Below, piece by piece: positions 11,111 to 23,290 of a stretch of DNA of 64,000 nt; the stretch's first letter is position 1, and each line of letters starts with the position of its first letter. A program made the position numbers and the translations under genes. Below the pieces are notes generated by a model. The model ran no database searches. It saw nothing but the letters and a program-made list of their open reading frames with translations, and was not told the origin of the DNA. Source of the DNA: Lutjanus erythropterus (Eukaryota; Chordata; Actinopteri; Lutjaniformes; Lutjanidae); the NCBI GenBank assembly GCA_020091685.1, contig CM034597.1, forward strand, positions 2,612,646 to 2,676,645. Direction: 5' to 3'.

Positions 11111-11175
11111 CCTGAGTTGCTGTCAATGTGCTGATTCCAACAGTATGTGTTTTCCAGACTGACTGATTTATGACT
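11111..11175 (-). CDS. Speculative minus-strand exon
   Basis: On the minus strand an acceptor ending ACTTCTTTTCAG precedes a 65-bp segment that ends at a GTAAGTATCC donor. Two of three frames are open; one begins SHKSVSLENTYCWNQ. The splice sites are strong, but short decoys like this are expected in 128 kb of searched strand, and there is no protein match. It could equally be a non-coding RNA exon or chance. Confidence 0.15.
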
Positions 11176-12350
11176 CTGAAAAGAAGTAAAATGCAGTAAT
11201 CAGGCACTTGGGATAAACTTTGCTACAACAGCTTTTGGCATCAGCCTCACTCAGCACAGTTCCAAAGTCAGCCTGTGCAGGGGACTGGGGGAGTGGTACA
11301 GTGTGTTTTTGGATGTGACAATTTTTTTTTTTTTTTTTTGAGGGACTAAAGCCACCATTTTTGGCAGCAAGTCAGAGGTATACCTGCCTTGAGAAAAGAA
11401 GTAAAAGGAAATCCTCAATGTCAGAACTCAAGTTCAGACCCTTTTCATGCTGTGTTTTTTTCTTCCACCTCTTGTTTAGCTTTTTTCCTTTTTTCCTCTG
11501 TGTACCTGAGGACAGGGGAGGGAGATGGCTTCAGCTCCGAGGACAACATGAAGGCCCTCCTCGATGCTTCCACCTGGCACAATGCCCTCCCTTTGTGTTC
11601 ACCACTGTTTTAAGGATACACACCCCTCTGTGTGCGGATGCGTGTGTTTTCACCATCCAAGCTTGGCCATTTGCATTTGCTTGATGTGAGATAAGTGCGA
11701 GGAGAGGTTTCAGTACACAGCACATCAAGAGACTTCTGGTTTCCGCTCTTCCCTTGCCCCCCCCCCTTCTCCAACCCAAGTGGCTTTCAAGATGCAGCGT
11801 GTATGTGTGGGCGCAATGCGCACATTCTGTTTGAGGGCTCTTTAGCTTAAAAAAGCTTGAGCCAAGGAAGCCTCTTCTTCTATCCCACCACCACCACCAT
11901 TACCACCAAAAATCATCCTTTTCTCTGCCCTCTGCCTCAGATTTCATTTCACTGTGAAGAAGAACAACGAGATATGGTTCTGCATGAAGCTGAGCCCTCT
12001 TTCACTTAGAACCACTCTACTGTATCCTTCTCTGTTTCCTTTGTGTCATCTTGCAGAGATGAAGCATCTATTTCAACATCAGGGAAAAAAAATGCATTTT
12101 TTCACAAATGTTTTATCTCTGCCTAAATGCTTTCTCACACTCAAGTTTAGTTTGCTGACATTTTTTTGCACTCGTCACAAAAGAGAAAACACAAAGACAC
12201 ATATGCATATGTGCAATTCCCCAAGGGATGGGCAATACCACAGAACTTAACTCTGGTTGGTTAGAACATCAGGAACTGATGCTTTAAAGAACATTAATAT
12301 TTCAAAGGAAGCTACTGCTACATACAGTACCAAGACAGTATTATAGTGTG
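11176..12350. other. No gene seen; poly(T) and pyrimidine-rich tracts
   Basis: A poly(T) run lies at about 11322-11339, with C/T-rich patches at 11740-11775 and 11870-11940. The several overlapping open frames here follow from the skewed composition. Confidence 0.4.
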
Positions 12351-12354
12351 TGAC

Positions 12355-12690
12355 CAGGCTTGGGGAGTAATGGATTACATGTGACAGGATTATGTAATAT
12401 CTTCAGGCTAAACACCTACATGACTCTGCTATAATAAACCACTTGAAGTTTTTTAATAGGGAAAACAACACAAACAGATAACTTGAAGCCTGGCAAGATG
12501 GATTCTCGCATTATCTCGTGAATCTAACTATCCTCCAAAATCACTTGTAGCACCTTAAAGCATTTCCTTGCGAGGTTGGTAAAGTTAATTATTGAGTCTC
12601 ATTCCCACATCGTCAAATAACACAACCTGGAAATGGGACTCAACAATTAACTATCTTTCTCCAGGATCACTTGTAGCACCTTTAGAAATA
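12355..12690 (+). repeat. hAT-type end fragment plus repeat scrap
   Basis: CAGGCTTGGGGAGTAATGGA at 12355 is the same kind of terminus as at 20131 and, inverted, at 38325. About 80 bases later CTGGCAAGATGGATTCTCGC begins a stretch related to part of the 10130-10905 repeat. Here CACTTGTAGCACCTT occurs twice (about 12541 and 12667). Confidence 0.35.
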
Positions 12691-13409
12691 TTATCATCCA
12701 TCACTGATGATTACCACATGCAAAAAGAAATTGTCTTCTGTTTAAAGACTGTCTAAAATGCAAACAAAATCTGCTCCAGTTTGGACCATCATTACAAAAC
12801 TGGCTCCTGATATATTAATACTGGTTGTTAGTCAGACCCACATAAACACGAATATGAGTTATTATAGAACACAGCAATAACTGCGTCTGCCTCTATAAGC
12901 CAACCTCATCCTCACCTTCTAAAAGGCCCCCAACGGAAACTTTATTTGGCCTCAGCCTCTTTTGTTTCTACCAGCCTGGGAACCAGCCAAATCTGCCAAG
13001 CGCTCGTTTTCATTTGTTCTGGCAGATTCACATTTCTGAATCAGTCTGTCTGTTATCACAGTTATTAGCTTAAATTTACATACATAAACAGTTTCTGATC
13101 AGCTTTTGGCAATCCTGTCTGATGGCATACTGCGCAGAACTATGCATAGAAGTATGCATTGACATAGTCTGTGGCTCCAAGAGGCTTTTTTGTACATCTG
13201 GACAAGATGCATGTGCCTACTGATTTTTGTACATGTTGATGAAACATACCGCAGGTCCTGTAGATGTTTAATAAGATACCCAGCTGAAATACATGTTACA
13301 TTTGGGGCAGATTCAACCATTAGGTGCAAAGTGACATCAACTTCCTGTTTCCTGGTGAAACATCAAAACCCCGCCACGTCCTTCAAAGACAGCTAAATCA
13401 TTTAATTAC

Positions 13410-13492
13410 TTCTGTACAGTGACTGATAGAGAGCTGAACATTATGACGTCACAGTGAATTTGACCTTTGACATTTCGGATAAAGATAAATAA
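13410..13492 (+). repeat. Fragment of the repeat also present at 47640
   Basis: AGAGAGCTGAACATTATGA and GTCACAGTGAA followed by TTGACCTTTGAC are shared with 47680-47730. Confidence 0.55.
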
Positions 13493-14192
13493 AAAACCCT
13501 CGGCAAGGGGGACGCTCACCTCCCGGTAGCCACCTCAGGAGGTGTCCTCGAGCTACTTGATTTTTTCCTTGATCAGGCTCAGTTCTTCATTCTAGAATCT
13601 TTCAGACCTCTTTCACAGCAACTGACACAAGTTAAGTGATATTTTTGATGTCAATGAAACAGGCAGCGTTAAGAAACACTTATGCAAATAGTTTTGATTA
13701 CAGTTATATGAAGTGAAGTTATAAAGAAATAACTATTTACAATTTTATGTTCACAGCAGCATCTTTAAAAACATTTTCTGAATCTGCCTCACACTTTTAC
13801 CCCAGTCTACCTCAGTTACTACAGCATTCAGGAAAGTCAGTAGAAGTAGAAAGGAGGACATTTGGTCTCACTGGTTTCAACAGGACATTAATGTAGAAAC
13901 CTGCTACAGGTGATGTGGACACTGTGGACTACAGGAAATGGTGGAACATGTCATTTTAAATTGTCTGAGACAAATATGAGACACTTAAAACTACACTTCA
14001 TCATACTCTGTCTAGTGTCATTTAGTTTATTTGAAGTCTGTCTCATGCAGACTGGACAAAAGCTTTAAATACATATGTGAGTTCAGGCCAGAGACACAGT
14101 AACATTTGAGAAAAACACAAAAGTAAAAGAGGTTATTCTGCATTTGTCTCATAAACATTTCATACAATTCATTCATTCATTCTTGAATGTAC

Positions 14193-14243
14193 CTGTGTGT
14201 CCATCAAAAGACTCTTTCTTTCACGGAGCAGCTGTCTCTGTGG
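14193..14243 (-). CDS. Speculative minus-strand exon
   Basis: On the minus strand a strong acceptor (TTATTTTTTTCCCTCAG) precedes 51 bp, 17 full codons reading PQRQLLRERKSLLMDTQ, followed by a GTACAT donor. Phase 0 at both ends would join the 11111-11175 candidate in an open frame. Nothing independent supports it. Confidence 0.15.
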
Positions 14244-14855
14244 CTGAGGGAAAAAAATAACTGTTGTGGAACCTGCAGTAAAAACAATTAGTGACCAAGT
14301 AAAACCAAATACCACACAAGGGGAACAAGGGGAGAACAAGATGGACACCAACTTCAACTAATACAAGGCAAAAACTATCGAAAGCCTAAACCCCCCTCTG
14401 ACTTGGCAGCACATGGTTTGGTCTGAGCGCTGGCTTTCAGATTTAAGAGGCTCCACCCCTGACACACACCTTTTTCTCAACCAGGAAGTGAAGCACCCCC
14501 AACAACCACAGCAAAGTCAAAGACAAAGAAATATGTGGTTAATATAACAGAAAAGAGTCTGTTTAACCCCACAGTGTGAGGATGTGTTCACTCCATTTAA
14601 ACAGAGTGAGAATAAAAAGAAATCAAAAGATTAACATCAAACAAACTGTCATGTGAATTGTTTGGGTGTGTTTGACTGCAGCTGAAATGAACCTGTGCAG
14701 GTGAGTGTGAGTTGCTGTTAGCATGTGTGGCTGTGGTCATCAAACATTTAGCACTCTTTTTAAAGACACCACTCGTAGCAGCAAAATTTTCTCTGCATCT
14801 CCAACCGTGTACAGAAATGAACCAAAAATGATAAAACTACTGATATTAAAATGGT

Positions 14856-14960
14856 TAAAGGGACATGCATCCCCAAATTCACTTTTTCCTTTCATCTGTT
14901 TATCCATGTAGACGGTTTTGGTGAGTTGCAGAGTTTTCATTCCATTCAATGCTCGGGCCC
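14856..14960 (+). mobile_element. Fragment of a TTAA-type miniature element
   Basis: TTAAAGGGACATGCATCCCC followed by TGTAGACGGTTTTGGTGAG resembles the opposite end of the family seen at 8925-9520 and 59100-59350. Only one end is recognisable. Confidence 0.4.
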
Positions 14961-15117
14961 TAATAACTTTAGTTTGTAATTAGTGAAAAACTCATGCAAA
15001 TATGTCTACATTGCTTTGCCAGTTTTAATGCAAGCCTCAAGTGTAAATTTTAAGAAGAGCCCTGATGAAATTGTCAGTCTGATTCTGATTACACTTTTAC
15101 TTCAACACAAAAATGAC

Positions 15118-15992
15118 CAGTGTTGGAGTAACTGTATTTCCACTACTATGGTGGTAAGTAGACATGTAACAAATTACTTTTATTGCATTATTAATGTAAT
15201 TAATGAAATCTGCTGAAGTTTAAATGGACTTTTACTCGTTACTTTTAGTCTAAGCAGAGCTTTGAAGTCAGCTGTTGCTGTTTCTTCTTTTCTAGAATGC
15301 AATTGGTCACATGCTGTGTTCCTCACAGAAAGAAATCAATCACAGTACCCGCTCTCAACTGGTATTGATGTAAAAGAGGAAAAACGTCATCCAGGCACAT
15401 TCTGTAACAAGCAAGCTCTCCCTCTTTCATTCAAACAAAACTCGGTAATGGTGACAGCAGGAGAAAGACAAAATTAAATCTCAAGATGTTGTTATGATTA
15501 CAAAAAGAAATAATTCCAGGTAGGCTTTTAATGTTGGATTATTTTTATCGGGATGAGAAATACCACATAATTACTGTGTATTTACTGCCCCTGAAGACAG
15601 AAAGAAATCTTAATTATTTAACAGACTTGGAGAACTCCTTACAGTTGTCTTCAATCTAATTTTATGCAGTGATTTTAATACAGTTACATCAGAAAATGAC
15701 AACAGCTGTCCTTTTTGTTTTTGACTATTTCTATGCTGAAGTTTTTATAGGTGTTTCTATAGGCTTTGTGTAGCATTAGAAAATGTACTTTGTAATTTGT
15801 ACTTTTGACACTTAAGTCTTTTTAAAAGCAAGTACTTTTGAATACTTGTGTATTTGTAAAAGCAAGTATTGTAGTACTTTAATTCAAGTAAAATTTTGAC
15901 TGAACAACTTTCACTTGTAGTTGAGTAATATTTGACCAGGAGTATCTATACTTTGACTCAAGTACTGGGGTTGAGTACTTTGTCCACCACTG
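15118..15992 (+). mobile_element. hAT-like non-autonomous element
   Basis: The left end CAGTGTTGGAGTAACTG and the right end, inverted, CAGTGGTGGACAAAGTACTC frame an interior rich in AAGTACTTTT and TCAAGTA motifs. No clear 8-bp target duplication was found (left flank AAATGAC, right flank CCATTAGT). The boundaries are read from the ends. Confidence 0.5.
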
Positions 15993-16589
15993 CCATTAGT
16001 CTGTTATCAGACCTTTATTTTGAAAGGGGTGAGTGCAGTGTTCTGTGGTAATGGAAATGAACTGTTTGTTATTCTGACTTTCTTCACTCAATGCTGTACA
16101 TCCATGTTGTATATGTTGTTCTTCTACTCCCACTGTGACTGTTACATGCCCAAGTTTTGGGCTCCACAGCTAGGATCCCTTTAAGAATCAGGCAAACTAC
16201 TTCATTGTCCTCTTTTCTTAACTCTTTTGAAAACTTCTTTATATAGAATGGCTTTTAACTAAATTGTCTCTTTGTCTGATGCCTCTATTCTGTTCTAGTT
16301 CACTTAATGTCTTTTATCTTTGTTTATTTCTTCATGTTGATATTACTCTGTTGTGTAAGTACATTGTGCATTTTTGTTGTTATGCTTTTGAAGCACTTCA
16401 TAAACCAGTTTTTTTAGAGTGATATATAAAATAAATATTATTATGATGAGGACATAACAGGAACAAGTGTTCATGTAAATAAAGTGAAGTTTCCTACAGA
16501 CAAGGACATCAGCCAAGCAGAGGAGACCTTATACTGAGGCAGCACTCTGCCTCCACAGGTGTGTTTCAAGTCCAAATTTGAATGTTCCA

Positions 16590-17600
16590 CTTTTAGCAGC
16601 ATTGCACTAGGAATGGCAGTGTCAGTCTGTTGGTCCATCACTTTGTTTGAAACTGAAAAATCTCAGTGACTACTGGACTGATCACCATGATATTATGTAA
16701 AGTCGTGGCCCTCAGTGTGTTGCACCAACTGGTATTTACTAAGCCTAGTCCTAACTGCAAAGCTGCAAAGTTGGTCGTTAAGTCCAGTCTTTAGAATGGA
16801 CTTTACTTTGTTTGTACCAACCAGACTTAAACCTTGTCTTAACTACACCCAACCTTAGCAATGTACGTTCATGTGAATGCCCACAAGACTATGGCTGTTG
16901 CCTAGCAGTGTACGTTGCACATGTACATCTTTAACAATATTCTGCTGATTTGTTGCTCATCATTTCTAATTTGCTGCAACTTTATAGGGAATCAAAGATT
17001 TAAAAAGGCAGCTTCATCTCGCATTGAGTTAAGAAAATTTTCAGAGCTGTACAGCCAGACCAAGAAAATGCTGACTGCCAATGTGGAGAGAAAAAACAGA
17101 AGACATAAATGGTTGTTCAGATAAAAGACACAGGTGTTACTGAGCACACCGTCTGTTTTAACTGCAGTTTCCTGAGACTACCTCAAAAATATTAAGTTGT
17201 AGAGAGAGGAGAAACTTTAGAAACTTTGTGAAAAGCTCTCTGTGACAAATTGTTAATTATTTGGGCCTTCTTGTAAATCCTGCAAATGCATTTAATGCAT
17301 ATGTGTTACTGAATATGATTCATTTCCCAGCTGCTTTGCTTTCATTTTCTGAACAGCTCTATTGAATAACACATTTCTTTGAGAAGAAGGATTAAGCCTG
17401 GATGGTGCAACCAGCATAACTATTAGGTTGGATTAACTGATCAGACTTAAGTCTAGTTGGTGCAACCAGCGCCAGGTTGATAAGTATTTATCCGATACTT
17501 GACCAGAAACCTGCAAAACTAATATCACCCCATCAGATTCAACTGTACTTTGTGTTTGGTTCCAATTAACACATTTCAGCAAGCTAATAAAAAATAAACT
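16590..17600 (+). repeat. Common teleost repeat, split by a miniature element
   Basis: The left part (16590-16714) has CTGTTGGTCCATCACTTTG and GTGACTACTGGACTGATCAC. The right part (from 17470) has CTGCAAAACTAATATCACCC and AACTGTACTTTGTGTTTGGT. Both are pieces of one widespread repeat (recall), now separated by the element at 16718-17468. Confidence 0.5.
16718..17468. mobile_element. Miniature inverted-repeat element
   Basis: Ends TGTTGCACCAACTGG and, inverted, GGTTGCACCAACTAGAC form an imperfect terminal inverted repeat of about 14 bp. A second GGTGCAACCAGC copy lies just inside the right end (near 17404). The element splits a known repeat. CAG occurs on both sides and could be a 3-bp target duplication, but this is weak. 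Confidence 0.5.
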
Positions 17601-18620
17601 AAGATGGTAAACATGCCATCAGCAGCCGACAAGTCAACCAGTCATTCACAGTCACTCAGACAGCCAGGCTCTTGTCAAGTCAGCTGGTTAGCCAAGCCCT
17701 GCAGACACTCACTTTGCCAGCAGGTCAGCCAATCAGTACCTCAGTCAGTCCATCAGAGATTCAGTTTTCCAGGCAGTGAGTGAGGAAAGGGGAGTTTAGC
17801 TCTGTAGAAAAGAGAGCTGTGGAAAGAAAAGGTCTCAGGGAGCGGAGTTAACAAGGCTGGCCCGAGGCCTCAAACAGCTCCAAGTACAAGTGGTCAGGGA
17901 GGAGACGAGGAGCAGAGACAGGGGATAGAGGAAAAGGACAGGAGAGATGGGGGGACTTAAGATGAGCAGAGCGGATAGGACAACAGAAGAGGGCTGAGGT
18001 GAGAGCAGGATCTTGAATGATAATGGGCTTTTGGAAGGTTTCCAAAAAGGTACAGATATTTGTACATTGTACTGATGTATTGCAGCGCTTTTGAGATACT
18101 TTGTGAATTAACACATGTTCCTATAATCCACAGGCCACAGGGGTGTGTACAAACAGGGATATTATTCTGATATGTGCAGTAACCCTGTAGACCCCAGCAG
18201 AATTCAAGAACATCCCTACAGTTCACTGAAAATTCTTGTCTGCATGAGAATTGTTCTGCTCAACCCAAACAAACATCTCTACCTCAAAAACAAAAAGAAA
18301 TTGATTCCATTTGTAAAATATGATTTCCTCTTTAATTTGAAGCCAAATATGTGGCGTAGCTTTTCAGATCAAATTTGATTCAATATATTTCTAAAAAACA
18401 CCAGACAAAATAACTAGTAGCAAAATAAAAAAGTCCCACACTTTAGAAAAAGAAGACATTTTTTTTGAATAGCATGTTGCACAGACATGAGTCACAAAGC
18501 AAAAAGCAAAACAAAAGAGAAATTTAAAAGACAAAATGAAGACAAAATAAAGAATGCATATGCATAGTAAGTACATAAAATGCAGACCTGGTGGATGCAG
18601 GTTAAGTAAACACATCTTTA
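17600..18620. other. No gene seen; CAGTCA-rich and purine-rich patches
   Basis: Sequence at 17630-17775 is a loose array of GTCAGCCA/CAGTCA-like words. A purine-rich tract follows at 17770-17960. No protein or RNA feature is supported. Confidence 0.35.
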
Positions 18621-18860
18621 AACATGTAGGTCTTTTTTAAAAGAGGTCACACAATCAGCAGACTGTAAAAGTGCAGGCAGAGTGTTCCACAGTTTAAGTG
18701 CCACAGCCTCAAAAATCACCACAGGTCTTAAAGTGAGTAGGTGGGGCAGACAGCAGATTTATTGTTTTAGACCTCAGCAAGCGAGTTGAAGAGTAAGGGT
18801 GGAGTAATTCAGTGACACATGCAGGAGCCTGATTGTGCAATGCTCTGAAAGTACTGATTC
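18620..18860 (+). repeat. Interspersed repeat fragment
   Basis: GAGTGTTCCACAGTTTAAGT, GGTCTTAAAGTGAGTAGG and GAGCCTGATTGTGCAATGCT match the layout of a retroelement 3' region common in fish (recall). No coding frame survives. Confidence 0.4.
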
Positions 18861-18999
18861 AACTTCTTTACTTAAGTACGAAAGTGAAAACGTACAGACT
18901 TGGAAATGAATTCAAACTATAAAGGTATCATCTTCGTCTTGTAATGACTTTTATTTGTTTTCATTATATGTCTTTAATGCAGTGCAGTTATGAGATGAA

Positions 19000-19120
19000 A
19001 AATCAATGGAATTTATTAAATAAAGAGTCATAATTATGAGAAAAAATAATTATTTTAAATCTCATAATCATGACCTACCATGGGGTGATGTTTTTTTCAA
19101 TGGTGAAAATGGGCTTCTGT
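19000..19120 (+). repeat. End fragment of the fold-back family seen at 52457
   Basis: AGTCATAATTATGAG, CTACCATGGGGTGATG and TTCAATGGTGAAAATGGGCT parallel the right half of the element at 52457-52883. Confidence 0.5.
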
Positions 19121-20130
19121 ACACAGCCTTTTATGGGGGATTTCTGACTTGTCAGCACCATTCAGACATTCAAAATGAAATTTAAATAAATGCATAAAAT
19201 GCTGTTTTGCTTTCATCTTCCTTGAACTTAAAATAACTCCTCCCTGCTGACATGATGACAGGGCTGCTGGGGTTCTCAAAGTTTTGATGACTGAGTACCA
19301 ATTTAGGGAGCCAGCCGTGTGATTGAGGGCCGCACAGGAAAACCCATGAACTTGTCGCAGGATTTGTGGGCTCATAAAGCGTTTAACATTAAATCACTTG
19401 AGCATCAAATTCACCTCTTTGCAGATAAGGGAGATCACTTTATCTTTCCCCCGAGGGCCAAAAGAGTCAAAGTGGATCCATTTTTCCTGAAACCTCCTTT
19501 ACTCCAAAACCATACAGTGTTTTTCTGTGGTGACTTTTGACACTGCTGGGTAGCGTAAATGTAGGCTATGACAGCACTGAAATAAATATTAAGTGCCAAT
19601 GTAATGCATGCAATGTTTGGACACTGCACAAAATGTTTCTGAGGTCCACCATCGATGGCCTCTGATTAGGCTGAAGGATCATACAATCCAATCCAGTGAT
19701 TTTGGCCAGTATTAAAAAAAACAGAATGATAAGAAGATTACCAACTGTACCACACCTGGAAGTCTGTCCTACCATATACATTCTAGTAATTTAATATGTT
19801 AATTTATTATTCCAGTGAATTTTTTTTTTTGACTGTTAAGACATGCTGGTACTGGTTAAATGCAGTAACTTATTAACAAATCTGTGATGAAGCTGACGGG
19901 TATGAATGTTGCTGATGGAGAAGACACAGTACACCAACCAAGCAGTGAGATCTGAGGCTGAACAGTCCAGATGAATGTGGACTCATTCATTATTTGGCAA
20001 GCAGTGGGTCACTGCTGCCCATTTGATCTAATGTGTTGTAACAGTTTATTAATGATTTACCAAGTGTTTACAGCCTAATTCATAACCTGATTACAACCCA
20101 TTTAATCATTTAGAAGGGCAGACTTACTGT
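19120..20130. other. No gene seen
   Basis: Open frames at 19097-19375 and 19319-19540 overlap on opposite strands and match nothing recognised. Confidence 0.35.
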
Positions 20131-20540
20131 CAGGCTTGGGAAGTAACAGATTACATGCAACAGGATTACGTAATCTGGATACAAAGGTAACTGTATTCCG
20201 TTACAAGATGTAGTCAGATTACAGTAGAAATGGGGATTATTAGGATTCCAATTTTAAACTAAATAACAATATCCTACCATGCACAGTTCACACACAGCTG
20301 TCAATTCATTATCATGGCCTCTAGTGAAAAATGCTTCACTGGGTGGAAATTTCAACATTTTTTGTCTTTAAATTAATCAATCAACCAACAAATTGTGCAC
20401 AACAAAGGAAGGAACAGCTGGATGAACTAATAAACACATGAATATTAAACACTTAGAGCTGCAATGATTAATCTGTTATTAATCAAGTATCATTTTGAGT
20501 CACGTTTGAGTCACTTCACTTCAATGGCACATAAAACATA
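20131..20540 (+). mobile_element. hAT-like element, one end only
   Basis: Starts CAGGCTTGGGAAGTAACAGA and continues through CAGCTGTCAATTCATTATC, TTCACTGGGTGGAAATTTCA and CTTAGAGCTGCAATGATTAA. The same segments occur in inverted order in the element at 37545-38325. The copy loses similarity after about 20500. Confidence 0.55.
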
Positions 20541-20677
20541 TAAACATAACATCAGATGTCTGATGCTACAGGGTGCACCTAAAGCATCATCATTTTTAGT
20601 ACGGGCCACTGAGCAAGTGGCCACATTTGACACACTGGGAGTAAGAACAGGCTGCCTGAGTTGAATCTTAACCAGTT

Positions 20678-21123
20678 GATTCCACCAAGTGCACCACAGT
20701 TCTGATCCGCAAGCCCCACCAGCGGCATTTCAGAGGCATTTCAGCAGCAGAGCGTTTTGCCCCCAGATAACGTTTACTTGCTCAGATTTTGTTGATTAGG
20801 TCCTCTTGCCTTGCTTTTGTGCTGCTACCATGGATCAGCAGGCTATGTGGTTAAATAGCTTGTTTTCTGTCTGGCTTTAAGATCGTGAGTCTGCACGGGG
20901 TCTTTTATTTTGAAAATTAACCGGATTCACCCTGCTGTTTCTGTCTGACTTCCTGCCTGTTCGATCTGCTCTGTGCTAATTGACGCGGCATCTGTCAAAA
21001 AAAGACTCTAGGAAGCGCTGAGACACTGCTGGTGGAATCACAAGCATTGTGTAGAATGGCTGCAATCAGCCCCGGCTGCCGCAGCGTGGCCATAATGCAA
21101 TGCAGCCACGCTTGGTGAAATTT
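20678..21123. mobile_element. Miniature element with CACCAAG ends
   Basis: Left end ATTCCACCAAGTGCACCACA and inverted right end TTTCACCAAGCGTGGCTGCA frame about 445 bp with GGAATCACAAGCATTGTGTA and GCTGCAATCAGCCCCGGCTG near the right end. This looks like a fish miniature transposon known from recall. Confidence 0.5.
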
Positions 21124-21259
21124 ACCACTTAATCTTAAAAAATGCACGTGCACAAGCATTTTAAATCAGAACAGCAGATGAGCTCTGCTTCAAGAACACA
21201 GAACACATATCATACTCTGTTTCCCACAATACTTTTTATAGTGTACTGTAGTATTAAGT

Positions 21260-21740
21260 ATAAGGAGCTACGATGATTATTGTATTATAAATCAATCAAA
21301 AGCTATTTTGATAATTCAGTCATAATTGAGTTACTTTTTAATTAACAGTTTCTCTGATTTCAGCTTCTTAAAGGTGAATATTTTCTGGTTTCTTTACTCC
21401 TCTATGACAGTAAACTGAATATCAAAAAACAAGATCTTTGACATAATCGTCTTGGACTCTTATCGACATTTTAAACAATTTTCTGACACTTTATGGATCA
21501 AGTGACTAATTGATTAATGAAGAAAGTGATCGACAGATTAATTGATAATGAAAATAGGACTTGGAAAAATAGGTCCAAACGTGGAGCACACAATCGTATT
21601 TTTCAGCAGACAAGATTGTGAAAGGATTAACAAATTGATTAAGAGAGAAAATGATGGACAGATGAATCGGTGATGAAAATAATTGTTAGTTGCAGTGGAT
21701 TTGCAGTTAGTGCAGTGCAGATTTTCAGTGAACAGCACTG
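21260..21740 (+). repeat. AT-rich interspersed repeat of the GATTAATTGATAATGAAAAT family
   Basis: TTTCTTTACTCCTCTATGAC, GTAAACTGAATATC, ACACTTTATGGATCAA and AGATTAATTGATAATGAAAAT also occur with changes at 54240-54540 and, inverted, in 37700-37980. Confidence 0.5.
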
Positions 21741-22964
21741 TCTGAGAGCTCTTGCTCACCAGAACACGTTGTAAAACTCGTCTTTTTTTTTTGTCTCTTT
21801 CAGTCTGGGTGCATTAAGGTGCTTTCAGCGATGCGGCTGTAGCACATCACTGTTCAGTGTTTTGAAGCAGCAGCAGCAGGGTGCCGCTGCTTGCAGCTCA
21901 ATCAGATCCTAGCAGCCTGTTCACCTGCAGGCTGCTGCTCCCCACCAAGTCAAATCTCATCATGCAGTTAAATAGAGCCGCTTCTGGCTTGAAATAAGGG
22001 CAATGGATAGGATTATGACGCCGTATTTAATATAACTAATTTTTCATTTCATTATTTATGCATTAAGATGTAAGTGGTACTTAAATGTCTGAATTGATTA
22101 AAGTGAAGCTAGTTATATTTTCTTTATATACTTTAAAAACCTTGAAATATTCATCTGCAACGTGACTACTAAGGAGAGATATTTAATAGATGTACTAGAG
22201 TACAATATTTCCTCTTAAATTCTAGTAGAGTTGAAAGTACAGAGTACAGTACGTGAGTAAAAATGCTTAATGATACCATCCACAACTGCATATAACCTCA
22301 AAATGAAACCACAGCTGGATTAATCGTCCACAGACTGGTATTTCATTTCCAGTGAGACTTTGTTTTATTTTGACTGGCTGTTCAGCACCTGACTACATAT
22401 CATGTTTAAATATATGTAATTGGAGAATGATAGGATACTGCTAAATTACAGTTTGATTGCTTCAAAGAAATCTCAGGTGTCCTCCAGATAAATTGCAGTC
22501 TCTGTGCGATCACATTTCCAGCTCACACGCTAAGATAAAAGCAGACAGGGAAGAAATATGGATAAAAGGAGGACAAAAAAATGTATGGATGAACAGAAAG
22601 GACAGAAGAAATGGATACAAGAGGGATGAGACAAGAGTATCTAAACTTCTCCAGTCAAATGATACATTCAGCTGATCCTTTTTGTGTCTAGATCTAGACA
22701 AAAAAAAAGACTATATTGTTTTGCTTGAAGCCAGTCACCACAAACTATCTTCATAAAAAGAACCGTTGAATAAAGGTATCAAATGACATCATTATTTAAA
22801 TGATACCTTGGCCCAAGAGACAGTCTGGGTAGGACTGAAGAATGTTGGCAGCAAAGAAAACTGAGGGAGGATAAAGGTAAAAAAAAAATAAATAAAAAAA
22901 AAGGTAAAGGGAAGAGATCAGTGACCTCCTCAGACACGGCTCTTGTTTGGCTAACATCAGTGTA

Positions 22965-23290
22965 TGGCTGCATGATGCTAACCTCTCTCAACGTCTTTGG
23001 AAAGCAAAAGCTTGGCTCTAAATCCAGGTTAAACAAAGGTGAGGAATTCAAAGTACATTTTAAGGGGAATGAGGTCTCTGTTAAAACATTTGTCAGCTAC
23101 TTGGGTTGTACACTAGACTGCAATGCCAGCGTGCAAGTGTGGCCCTGACAGTGATGGGAACAGTGAAGAGCTAAGTTGTTGGCCAGAAATTCAAGGCTCT
23201 CTGGAGAGGAAAACTTGTGGTATCCAGTTTTGATAATGCTCACACATCCTGGTTCTGGAGTATTCCCAAGTTAATTCTCAGCCACTATAC
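22965..23290 (+). pseudogene. Non-LTR retrotransposon reverse-transcriptase remnant
   Basis: The frame gives FGKQKLGSKSRLN, FKGNEVSVKTFVSYLGCTLD and, after frame breaks, a trace like SSFDNAHTSWFWS. This fits the region after the catalytic core of a LINE reverse transcriptase (..KYLG.. then a C-terminal thumb motif). It is followed at once by a different LINE fragment. Confidence 0.55.

Noticed and set aside
13490-13620. Possible minus-strand exon ending at a GTGAGCGTCC donor near 13515
   Set aside because: The best frame has an upstream stop and no convincing acceptor; the text looks like a repeat scrap.
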